From contig LNEX01000155.1 of NCBI GenBank assembly GCA_001464165.1, positions 1 through 13,216 on the forward strand: a stretch of 13,216 nucleotides of DNA, given 5' to 3'. The position numbers and the translations under genes were made by a program. The DNA is from a bacterium Ga0077546. Its GTDB lineage: Bacteria; Cyanobacteriota; Vampirovibrionia; Obscuribacterales; Obscuribacteraceae. A model generated the notes under the pieces. It worked only from the letters and a program-made list of their open reading frames with translations. It had not been told where the DNA came from and ran no database searches. Shown here one piece after another: positions 7,338 to 13,216 of the stretch. The stretch's first letter is position 1, and each line of letters opens with the position of its first letter.

Positions 7338-7344
7338 GGAGGAG
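7338..7344 (+). promoter_or_regulatory. Strong ribosome binding site of the 91-aa exported protein
   Basis: GGAGGAG lies 8 bases before GTG 7353. It is the best Shine-Dalgarno in the window and fixes this non-ATG start. Confidence 0.75.
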
Positions 7345-7352
7345 TAAAACTT

Positions 7353-7628
7353 GTGAAATTGCCATCTGCAATAAAAGACAAATTGAGTGCAGCTTTAGGC
7401 TTAAGTCTGGTTTGTGGTCTGGCTTTGCCTCTTGCCCCGGTTCAGGCCCATAGCAAGAAGGTCAAGCCAGCCCAAGCCAAGTCGTCCGCCAAGAATGGCA
7501 AAGACAAGTCGGTTGGCAGTGACGTCGAGCCTTCTACTAAACCAAACCAATCAGTTGACCCGACCTTAGAGGCCAAACAAACGCCCAAGAAAGCTCAAGA
7601 CCAATGTCCTGCTTGCGGACGGGGATAG
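7353..7628 (+). CDS. Short exported low-complexity protein ending in CPACGRG
   Basis: 91 residues from GTG 7353, chosen because of the ideal GGAGGAG upstream. Residues 1-32 are a signal peptide: KLPSAIKDK, a hydrophobic core (ALGLSLVCGLALPLAP) and VQAHS, likely cut after VQA. The mature part of about 60 residues is rich in Lys, Ala, Ser, Pro and Thr with no hydrophobic core, so it is probably disordered and strongly basic in its first half. It ends in DQCPACGRG, with a CPAC pair six residues from the C-terminus that could bind a metal, form a disulfide or be oxidised outside the cytoplasm. It is divergent from the 70-residue gene and convergent with the histidine phosphatase (5 bases between stops). 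I do not recognise the family. Confidence 0.8.
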   Translation: MKLPSAIKDKLSAALGLSLVCGLALPLAPVQAHSKKVKPAQAKSSAKNGKDKSVGSDVEPSTKPNQSVDPTLEAKQTPKKAQDQCPACGRG

Positions 7629-7633
7629 AACTT

Positions 7634-8230
7634 TTACAGCAAGTGCCTATCGTCGTTCCAGAGTTTGATCACCGGTTCAGTTAAATTATGGTCGAAGCCT
7701 AGAATACTGATTGAGGCTGTCGCAAGATTAAAAATTCTGGCATCAGAGCTGGGCAGATTTAAGAAACGCGCGGCGACAAAGCGCAGCATATGCCCGTGGG
7801 AAAAAATCAAAATATTAGTCATGGCAGAGCCAGTCTCAGCTTTAAGGCGCTGCACTACTAGATCAGCTCTGGCTCCTATTTCTTCGACGGCCTCACCTTG
7901 AGGGAAGCCGTCGCGGAAAGGTACAAAATCTGGACGAGTCTTCAATATTTCGTTTGTCGTCAAGCCTTCGTATGCGCCATAGTGCCATTCACTAAGATTG
8001 TCGAGAACTTCAATCTCGGCGCCAAAACCAGCTAGTTCTCCTGTGCGTCTAGCTCTTTGAAGAGGGCTGCAAAAAACGTTGGCGAATTTGAGACCCTTCA
8101 ATCGGGTGCCTAATTTAATTGCTTGCTGTTCGCCATTTTCTGTCAGTGCGATGTCTGTCAAGCCGGTATGCTGGCCCGTCAGAGACCATGCTGTTTCGCC
8201 GTGACGGGCCAGATAGATTAGGGGCAGCAT
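7634..8230 (-). CDS. Histidine phosphatase, sedoheptulose-bisphosphatase (SHB17)-like
   Basis: 198 residues of the phosphoglycerate-mutase-like histidine phosphatase superfamily, cytoplasmic. Catalytic features: RHG at 9-11 with His10 as phosphate acceptor, SPLQRARRT (55-63) with the phosphate-binding Arg59, Glu81 in LSEWHYG, and His145 in SHGH. The segments GQHTGLTD, '[17 protein letters not shown]', FRDGFPQGE and the tail '[19 protein letters not shown]' resemble yeast Shb17 from memory, more than they resemble glycolytic GpmA or cobalamin phosphatases. This suggests a sugar-bisphosphate or other small phosphate-ester substrate, though substrate in this superfamily is hard to predict. Its ATG (8228-8230) overlaps the end of pgm by 13 bases with no good ribosome site, so translation is probably coupled to pgm. 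Nothing in the gene looks damaged. Confidence 0.88.
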   Translation of the reverse strand: MLPLIYLARHGETAWSLTGQHTGLTDIALTENGEQQAIKLGTRLKGLKFANVFCSPLQRARRTGELAGFGAEIEVLDNLSEWHYGAYEGLTTNEILKTRPDFVPFRDGFPQGEAVEEIGARADLVVQRLKAETGSAMTNILIFSHGHMLRFVAARFLNLPSSDARIFNLATASISILGFDHNLTEPVIKLWNDDRHLL

Positions 8231-9498
8231 TTTTCGCCCGCCAAAGTGGCGCTGACAATTTCTTGCGCTTCTTTGATGATGGTGTCGAGGTGGTTTGCGT
8301 CTTTCAAGCTCTCGGCATAGATCTTGTAGATGTTCTCTGTGCCTGATGGCCGAGCGGCAAACCAGCCGTTGGCGGTAACTACTTTTAAGCCACCAATGGC
8401 GGCATCATTACCGGGAGCTTTGGTTAGCTTCGCTTCGATTTTCTCTCCTGCTAGCTCTGTAGCGTGGACGGCATCAGGCGAGAGTTTTAACAGTACCGCT
8501 TTTTCTTCCATGCTGGAAGGAGCATCGACACGCTTGTAATAGGAGGTGCCGAATTTTGCTGTTAACTCTTGATAGTGAAGGCCTGGATCTTTGCCTGTGA
8601 TTGCCAGCATTTCGGCTGCTAAAAGAGCCATGGCTGGGCCGTCCTTGTCGGTAGTCCACGGTGCTCCATCTTTTTGCAAGAAAGTTGCTCCGGCACTTTC
8701 TTCACCACCAAAGCAGAATGTGCTGGCGAAAAGTCCTGCAGAGAACCATTTGAATCCTACGGGCACTTCGCACAATACCCGCTGCAAATCTTTCACTACT
8801 CGGTCAATCATCGAACTGCTCACGAGTGTTTTACCAACAGCCGCATTAATGGGCCAATCTGGTCTATGAGTAAGTAAGTAGTTTATGGCCACGGCGAGAT
8901 AGTGGTTGGGGTCCATTAGGCCTGCCGATGGTGTGACAATACCGTGTCTATCAGCGTCGGGGTCATTGCCGAAAGCTACTTGAAACTGATCTTTCAATTT
9001 GACCAGATTGGCCATGGCAAATTTGCTGGAGCAATCCATGCGAATTTTGCCATCATGGTCAAGTGGCATAAAGGCAAACTGAGGGTCAATTTTTTTGTTG
9101 ACGATTTCTATGTCAATGTTGTACATGGCATTGATAGGCTCCCACAGTACGACTGACGCTCCGCCCAAGGGGTCAACTCCGAGTTTGAGCTTGGCAGTGG
9201 CAATCGCTTGCATATCTATCACTTGGGCTAGATCGCGTACATATGGAGTGATGAAATCAGTAGTGTGAGTGGTTTTGGCCTTGATAGCAGTTTCGTAGGG
9301 TATTCGTTTGACTTCGTTGTTTCCATTTTTAAGGAGTTCATTGGCCCGATTTTGAATCCAGGTCGTAACGTCAGTATCAGCTGGGCCACCGTTTGGTGGG
9401 TTGTACTTGAAACCGCCATCGGCAGGTGGATTGTGAGAAGGGGTAGAAATGAGGGCATCTGCTAAGTGTTCTTTGCGACCGCGGTTGTAGTTGAGCAC
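8218..9498 (-). CDS. pgm: Phosphoglucomutase, C-terminal three quarters (downstream of an in-frame stop)
   Basis: 426 codons from GTG 9498 in the same frame as the upstream fragment, after TAA AGG GCT. It contains the catalytic phosphoserine loop [11 protein letters not shown] (Ser21 of this fragment), the metal loop DPDADRHG, the sugar-binding loop GGEESAGA, and the phosphate-binding RPSGTE near the C-terminus. It aligns from memory along its full length with E. coli Pgm (546 residues), which interconverts glucose 1-phosphate and glucose 6-phosphate for glycogen, UDP-glucose and envelope sugars. As it stands this piece lacks the first part of domain 1. AAAGGG overlaps the upstream stop but is only 2 bases from the GTG, so restart is possible but poorly spaced. 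The downstream histidine phosphatase overlaps it by 13 bases. Apart from the interruption, the sequence appears intact and under selection. Confidence 0.9.
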   Translation of the reverse strand: MLNYNRGRKEHLADALISTPSHNPPADGGFKYNPPNGGPADTDVTTWIQNRANELLKNGNNEVKRIPYETAIKAKTTHTTDFITPYVRDLAQVIDMQAIATAKLKLGVDPLGGASVVLWEPINAMYNIDIEIVNKKIDPQFAFMPLDHDGKIRMDCSSKFAMANLVKLKDQFQVAFGNDPDADRHGIVTPSAGLMDPNHYLAVAINYLLTHRPDWPINAAVGKTLVSSSMIDRVVKDLQRVLCEVPVGFKWFSAGLFASTFCFGGEESAGATFLQKDGAPWTTDKDGPAMALLAAEMLAITGKDPGLHYQELTAKFGTSYYKRVDAPSSMEEKAVLLKLSPDAVHATELAGEKIEAKLTKAPGNDAAIGGLKVVTANGWFAARPSGTENIYKIYAESLKDANHLDTIIKEAQEIVSATLAGEKCCP

Positions 9499-9504
9499 AG
9501 CCCT

Positions 9505-9888
9505 TTAGATTACTGGAACCGCTGTGATTCCGTCATTTGCTGCAATCAGTACTTCCATATCGTTGGCAGCTAAGACTTCCAAGGCCGTTGCTTGCACTAA
9601 ACCTGAGAGAGCATGGGTATCTTTGCCGAACAACACCGGCCCATCGGTTCCTTGGGCCTTGCGATAGTCGCAGACTGCTTGCGTGATGGCGAGAATATGA
9701 GCTTCAGTGAAAGTGCCATTTGTCGAAGTGCCTCGGTGGCCACTGGTGCCGAATATTACCCGTTGAGCTGGTTCCGCAAAATCTGGCTTATTTTCGAAAT
9801 AGGCTTTTTCCAATTTTTTGACGTCAATTAGAACGTCGGCTGGTCTTTTTGCCTTTTCGATGGTTTCAAGGGTTGCCAGTGGAGATAT
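9505..9888 (-). pseudogene. pgm: Phosphoglucomutase, N-terminal fragment ending at premature TAA
   Basis: The fragment holds the N-terminal part of domain 1, including FGTSGHRG, FTEAHILAI, GKDTHALS and NDGITAVPVI, and stops at TAA 9505-9507. E. coli Pgm reads NNGFTPTPAVSNAIL here; this gene reads NDGITAVPVI-stop-RAVLNY, so the stop replaces the Ser, and TCA to TAA is a single base change. Homology runs upstream past the TTG at 9813 to about 9888: ISPLA, then a divergent stretch, then 'ADVLIDVKKLEKAYFENKP', where relatives begin with Met-Ser-Ile-Ser-Pro-Leu-Ala. No ATG, GTG or TTG is available in frame before ISPLA; only ATA 9888 or CTG 9879. A TTG one frame away (just upstream) would give M-S-I-S-P-L-A if one T were removed. 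Either the gene is broken or the sequence contains errors. Confidence 0.85.
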
Positions 9889-9908
9889 TGAACAAAAGGT
9901 CTACAGCG

Positions 9909-9937
9909 CTAGTCTGTGCACTCTAATAAAAGACTAG
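9909..9937. repeat. 7-bp perfect inverted repeat at the predicted pgm transcript start
   Basis: CTAGTCT (9909-9915) and AGACTAG (9931-9937) are separated by 15 bases. It could fold as a 5'-end stem-loop of the pgm mRNA or serve as an operator, since it sits where transcription from the predicted promoter should begin. Confidence 0.45.
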
Positions 9938-9943
9938 GCAGAA

Positions 9944-9973
9944 ATGATAACAGCGTCAGGGCCAAAATATCAA
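9944..9973 (-). promoter_or_regulatory. Probable promoter of the pgm-phosphatase operon
   Basis: On the minus strand, TTGATA (9968-9973, 5 of 6 to -35) and TATCAT (9944-9949, 5 of 6 to -10) are separated by 18 bases. It is the best sigma70-type match in the window and is correctly placed before pgm. The transcript should start near 9937. Confidence 0.6.
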
Positions 9974-10134
9974 AACAAGAGCTCTTGATTTGTCTCTCCC
10001 TCTTCTTCTGGGCGCTTGGGCCTGTTCTATCTTTGGCTTGAGGCTGTCAAAACCGGTTAAATTCTAATATCATTGAGGAATATAGCTGTACCATGGCTAG
10101 GTATCCTTAGAGCTACAAATTTCTCTCGTGAAAC

Positions 10135-10138
10135 GGGA
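10135..10138 (+). promoter_or_regulatory. Ribosome binding site of the kinase/ATPase gene
   Basis: GGGA lies 6 bases before ATG 10145. The frame is also open upstream to a TTG near 10073, but that has no ribosome site, so ATG 10145 is preferred. Confidence 0.5.
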
Positions 10139-10144
10139 TGCTTA

Positions 10145-13100
10145 ATGTGCAGTAAGGAATTTACTAACGAATTGCATCTGCCCGATTTTGCGCTCAATGC
10201 TTTCATTGATTTTAGCGAACCAACCTTGCTGTGCCAGGGTAATCGTTATGCAGTTTATCGCGTCTATTCCAGCAAGAATGCTGCCTTTGTCACCCTCAAG
10301 CTACCACTGACCGGAAAACCTCGAGACAGCGATATTGAGCGATTGCGTCAGGTGCACAAGTTGCTTTTTGGACGCAAGCTTGACGGAGTCATGAATGTTC
10401 TAGATCTTCAAAGTGCAGGAGGATTTACGGCTCTAGTAATGGAGGATGCTGGTTCTCAGACTTTGTCCGAGATTCTTGCTGAAGCTGCAGGACCAATTGC
10501 CCTCAAGTCTTTTATGATTGCCGCGGTGAGGCTAGTGCGGGCGGTGCAGCTAATTCACGAACAGGGCATCGTGCATTGTGAGCTTTGTCCTGCCAATATC
10601 GTTACTAACGCTGGCTTTGCCGGCTTGACACTTGTTGATTTCGGCAAGGCCAGTGAGCTCAATTTGATAGAACAGTCGAAGGTTGAGTTGATTCGACCGG
10701 CTCGTTTGCGCGGTGCACTGCGCTATATGTCACCAGAGCAGACTGGCCGGATGAATTGTGCTGTTGATTCTAGAAGTGACCTTTATTCACTCGGTGTGAT
10801 TTTTTATGAGATGTTGACTGGTAGCCCACCATTTCAATCTGATGATGCTCTCGAATTAGTTCATGCGCAACTTTCACAGTTACCAGAATCTCCTCACTCA
10901 CTCAGTTTGAATGTACCTTTGATTCTTTCTGATTTAGTGATGAAGCTGTTAGCCAAGGGTCCTGATGAACGCTACCAGACTGCCGCTGGTTTGTTTTACG
11001 ATTTGGCCTATATCGAGAAATTATTGGATAGTAGTCAGGGTAGCGTTTTAAGTGGCTTTGTTTTAGGTTCTATGGATAGGCCGAAAACTTTGTCTATGCC
11101 TGAAAAACTTTATGGTCGCGAGAATGAATTGCTTGTTTTGAAACAGGCATTCGAGCATATGCTCCGGTCAAATCGTACTGAATTACTTCTTGTCAGTGGC
11201 TATTCAGGTGTCGGGAAGACAGCGTTAGTGCGTAGTTTGTATGAGCCACTTGCTCGCCAATGGGGGTTTGCTCTCTGCGGTAAATCTGATCAGCTCAAGC
11301 GTGATATTCCGTTTGCTACCATTACCCTGGCCTTTCAAGAATTGGTGCAATACATTCTCACTGAGAGTGAAGAGCAGATTGCTTATTGGACACAAAAATT
11401 GCAGGAAGAGCTTGGCTCTGGTCTTGGTTTAATTGTTCGTTTAATACCCCAATTAGAACTTCTAATGGGGAAACAGCATTCTGTTATTGAGCTAGGTAGT
11501 GATGAATCCAAAAGATTCAAAGCTATTTTTAGGCAGTTTATAAAAGTCTTTGCCAGACCTGAACATCCACTTGTGCTTTTTCTTGACGATTTGCAGTGGG
11601 CTGATGCTGATACATTGCAGCTGATCAAGAGCTTGGTGCTCGATGGAGAAGATCTTAGCTTGCTTTTGATTGGCTCATATCGTGACAATGAGGTGGGCGT
11701 TGACCACCCACTCACTCATATGTTTGCCGATGTGTTCACTAGTAATGAAGAAATTAAGCTCAACAGTATTGCTTTAGATCCCCTTTCTCTTGACTCGCTC
11801 AATCAGTTAGTGTCAGACACTCTGCGCGTTAGTGGTGAAAGTGCCAGAGAGTTGACTAGCTTGATTTATAGAAAAACAGAAGGCAATCCTTTCTTTGCCA
11901 TTCAGTTTTTACAGATACTTCATCAAGAAAATCTCATTCGATTTAGCTCTGTTACAGCCTTACAGTATGCCGACAATGTTGTTGATCTGCTTATTAGTCG
12001 ATTACGCAAACTGCCATCTCTGGCGTCTGAGCTTATGAAGGTAGCTTCTTGTCTCGGGAATCACGGAGATTTAGAGGCTCTGTCTAGTGTTCTTGGTATG
12101 AAGCCAGTCGAGATGGAAAGTGCTTTGCTCGAAGTGACAAAGGCTGGTCTTTTGCTCTTGCAGAAAGACTCTTACCGGTTCTTGCACGATCGAGTGCAGC
12201 AAGCTTCTTATGCTTTGATCAACGAAGAGCAAAAAGCACTAGAACATCTACGTATTGCTCGACTGATTTTTTCAAAACTTTCCCATGAAGAGCTTGAACA
12301 GTCTATCTTTGAGCTGGTAAATCAATACAATCTTGCTACCCATTTAGTCGCTGCACCCGCTGAGAGGCTACGCTTGGCGCAGTTGAATCTTATGGCCGGG
12401 CGGAAAGCCCAGAAGAATACGGCTTATTCTTCGGCCTTGCAGTATTTTGAATCTGGCTTAGCCTGTCTTACTGCATTAGAGCAATCAACTAGAACAGATG
12501 AGCTATATAGCAATGAAAATCATTTATTGTTATATAGCTTACGCTTTGCCCAAGCTCAATGCTATTGGTTAATGGCAGAGTTCGCTCTGGCTCAAGAGAA
12601 ATTTGTCCAGCTCCTGCCCGGTGCCGAAGGTGCTATTGAGAAAGCAAACGTTTATCGAATGTTAGCTGAAATTTGCATTTGTAGATCAGCCTACAATCAG
12701 GCTGTGGACCACTGTTTGCAGGGTTTGAGTTTGTTGGGGGTTGAGGTTTCACCTAGTCCGGATCGGGGTCAAGTCGACGAAGAATATCAAGCTGTTTGGC
12801 ATGCCATTGGTGCAAGGTCAATCGAAGAATTAATTGACTTGCCTTTGATGAGCGATCCTATTGGTTTAACAACGGTAGATCTCTTTCAGACCCTCAACAG
12901 CGCCACTATGATTGTTGATCGCAATTTATTCTTTCTTGGCGGCTGTCGTATAGTGGCTAGCAGTCTAAAGTTTGGTAATTGCGACAGCTCATGCTTAGGT
13001 TATGCACAGTTTGGCTCTACTTTACCTCGTCTCTTTGGTCAATATAGTGAAGCCCGCGCCTTTGCCGCTCTCAGTTGTGATTTGGCTGAGAAGTGTGGTC

Positions 13101-13216
13101 TTGATGGTTACCTGGCGCGGTTACAGTTTCTCACTGCAATGACTTCGTTCTGGACTGATGGCTTAGTTCCAGCTCGGCAGTGTTTAGAGGTTGCCGCCGA
13201 GACCGCCGTTCGTTCT
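10145..13216 (+). CDS. Multidomain kinase-like / AAA ATPase / TPR signalling protein, partial (C-terminus beyond right edge)
   Basis: 1024 codons without a stop. Residues about 15-290 are a Ser/Thr kinase-like domain: Lys52 in TLKLP, catalytic loop HCELCPAN (144-151), DFG at 165-167, MSPEQ with Glu198, and SDLYSLGVIFYEMLTG. The catalytic-loop Asp is replaced by Glu146, so kinase activity is doubtful. After a linker, 'LYGRENEL' opens an AAA/NACHT-type ATPase with Walker A GYSGVGKT (352-359), Walker B LVLFLDDLQWAD (Asp481/482), GNPFF (580-584) and FLHDRVQQASY (from 679). Residues about 720-1024 are helical, TPR-like. This order matches cyanobacterial kinase/ATPase/GAF/histidine-kinase proteins of roughly 1800-2000 residues, so a sensor and histidine kinase probably follow outside the window. 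Such proteins are thought to integrate signals; the ligand is unknown. Confidence 0.92.
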   Translation, partial: MCSKEFTNELHLPDFALNAFIDFSEPTLLCQGNRYAVYRVYSSKNAAFVTLKLPLTGKPRDSDIERLRQVHKLLFGRKLDGVMNVLDLQSAGGFTALVMEDAGSQTLSEILAEAAGPIALKSFMIAAVRLVRAVQLIHEQGIVHCELCPANIVTNAGFAGLTLVDFGKASELNLIEQSKVELIRPARLRGALRYMSPEQTGRMNCAVDSRSDLYSLGVIFYEMLTGSPPFQSDDALELVHAQLSQLPESPHSLSLNVPLILSDLVMKLLAKGPDERYQTAAGLFYDLAYIEKLLDSSQGSVLSGFVLGSMDRPKTLSMPEKLYGRENELLVLKQAFEHMLRSNRTELLLVSGYSGVGKTALVRSLYEPLARQWGFALCGKSDQLKRDIPFATITLAFQELVQYILTESEEQIAYWTQKLQEELGSGLGLIVRLIPQLELLMGKQHSVIELGSDESKRFKAIFRQFIKVFARPEHPLVLFLDDLQWADADTLQLIKSLVLDGEDLSLLLIGSYRDNEVGVDHPLTHMFADVFTSNEEIKLNSIALDPLSLDSLNQLVSDTLRVSGESARELTSLIYRKTEGNPFFAIQFLQILHQENLIRFSSVTALQYADNVVDLLISRLRKLPSLASELMKVASCLGNHGDLEALSSVLGMKPVEMESALLEVTKAGLLLLQKDSYRFLHDRVQQASYALINEEQKALEHLRIARLIFSKLSHEELEQSIFELVNQYNLATHLVAAPAERLRLAQLNLMAGRKAQKNTAYSSALQYFESGLACLTALEQSTRTDELYSNENHLLLYSLRFAQAQCYWLMAEFALAQEKFVQLLPGAEGAIEKANVYRMLAEICICRSAYNQAVDHCLQGLSLLGVEVSPSPDRGQVDEEYQAVWHAIGARSIEELIDLPLMSDPIGLTTVDLFQTLNSATMIVDRNLFFLGGCRIVASSLKFGNCDSSCLGYAQFGSTLPRLFGQYSEARAFAALSCDLAEKCGLDGYLARLQFLTAMTSFWTDGLVPARQCLEVAAETAVRS

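Larger units (their letters stand above)
9889..10144. other. Divergent intergenic region between pgm and the kinase/ATPase gene
   Basis: 256 bases with no supported gene. It holds the leftward pgm promoter (9944-9973), a 7-bp inverted repeat (9909-9937), a CT-rich tract around 9992-10012 and the perfect palindrome AACCGGTT near 10050. I see no convincing rightward promoter, although AT-rich sequence around 10055-10075 (including TAATAT) could contain a -10. Confidence 0.5.

Noticed and set aside
8474..8659. Short extra frames inside pgm that might encode small proteins
   Set aside because: They overlap conserved pgm sequence in another frame and lack initiation signals.
9505..9507. Stop codon reassignment or selenocysteine/pyrrolysine decoding to explain the pgm interruption
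   Set aside because: Those use TGA or TAG, this codon is TAA, and other genes in the window end normally in TAA; the conserved residue is Ser, not Cys or Lys.
11383..11715. A 110-codon minus-strand reading frame within the kinase/ATPase gene
   Set aside because: It is antisense to the ATPase domain, including Walker B, with Ser/Lys-rich composition typical of a reverse-strand shadow.

Overview
The window looks like chromosomal DNA from a bacterium related to the cyanobacteria, most plausibly a non-photosynthetic sister lineage such as Melainabacteria/Obscuribacterales. This is inference, not a search result. The main reason is the truncated kinase/AAA-ATPase at the right end, which follows the layout of the multidomain kinase/ATPase/histidine-kinase proteins common in filamentous cyanobacteria. 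Several TPR proteins and exported proteins of unknown function fit the same picture. The base composition is moderate and uniform. I see no tRNA, rRNA, CRISPR array, insertion sequence or phage gene.

Layout, left to right. (1) Positions 1-4249, minus strand: a probable four-gene operon transcribed right to left. It contains an exported TPR/coiled-coil protein, a second TPR protein broken by a +1 frameshift, prolyl-tRNA synthetase (proS), and a dynamin-like GTPase that runs off the left edge. (2) 4250-4550: a divergent intergenic region. (3) 4551-5471, plus strand: a HAD-family hydrolase with all four motifs, convergent with the next block. (4) 5480-7240, minus strand: a small 70-residue protein followed by a 505-residue exported protein with a LolA-like N-terminal half. 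(5) 7353-7628, plus strand: a 91-residue exported low-complexity protein ending in a CPAC motif. (6) 7634-9888, minus strand: phosphoglucomutase (pgm), overlapping by 13 bases a histidine phosphatase that resembles sedoheptulose-bisphosphatase SHB17. The pgm reading frame is cut by an in-frame TAA exactly where relatives have Ser. (7) 9889-10144: a divergent intergenic region with a good promoter for pgm and a 7-bp inverted repeat at its predicted transcript start. (8) 10145-13216, plus strand: 1024 codons of a giant signalling protein (kinase-like domain, AAA/NACHT-type ATPase, TPR-like helices) that continues past the window.

Functionally the window mixes housekeeping genes (ProRS; hexose-phosphate interconversion by Pgm, with a sugar-phosphate phosphatase in the same transcript) with envelope and exported proteins of unknown role and one large sensor-type protein. 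I do not see a defence island or a clear new multi-gene system. The points most worth attention are the broken pgm, the frameshifted TPR gene, the Asp-to-Glu change in the catalytic loop of the kinase-like domain, and the unrecognised exported proteins. Several apparent lesions in otherwise well-conserved genes raise the possibility of uncorrected sequence errors, which should be settled before reading biology into them.
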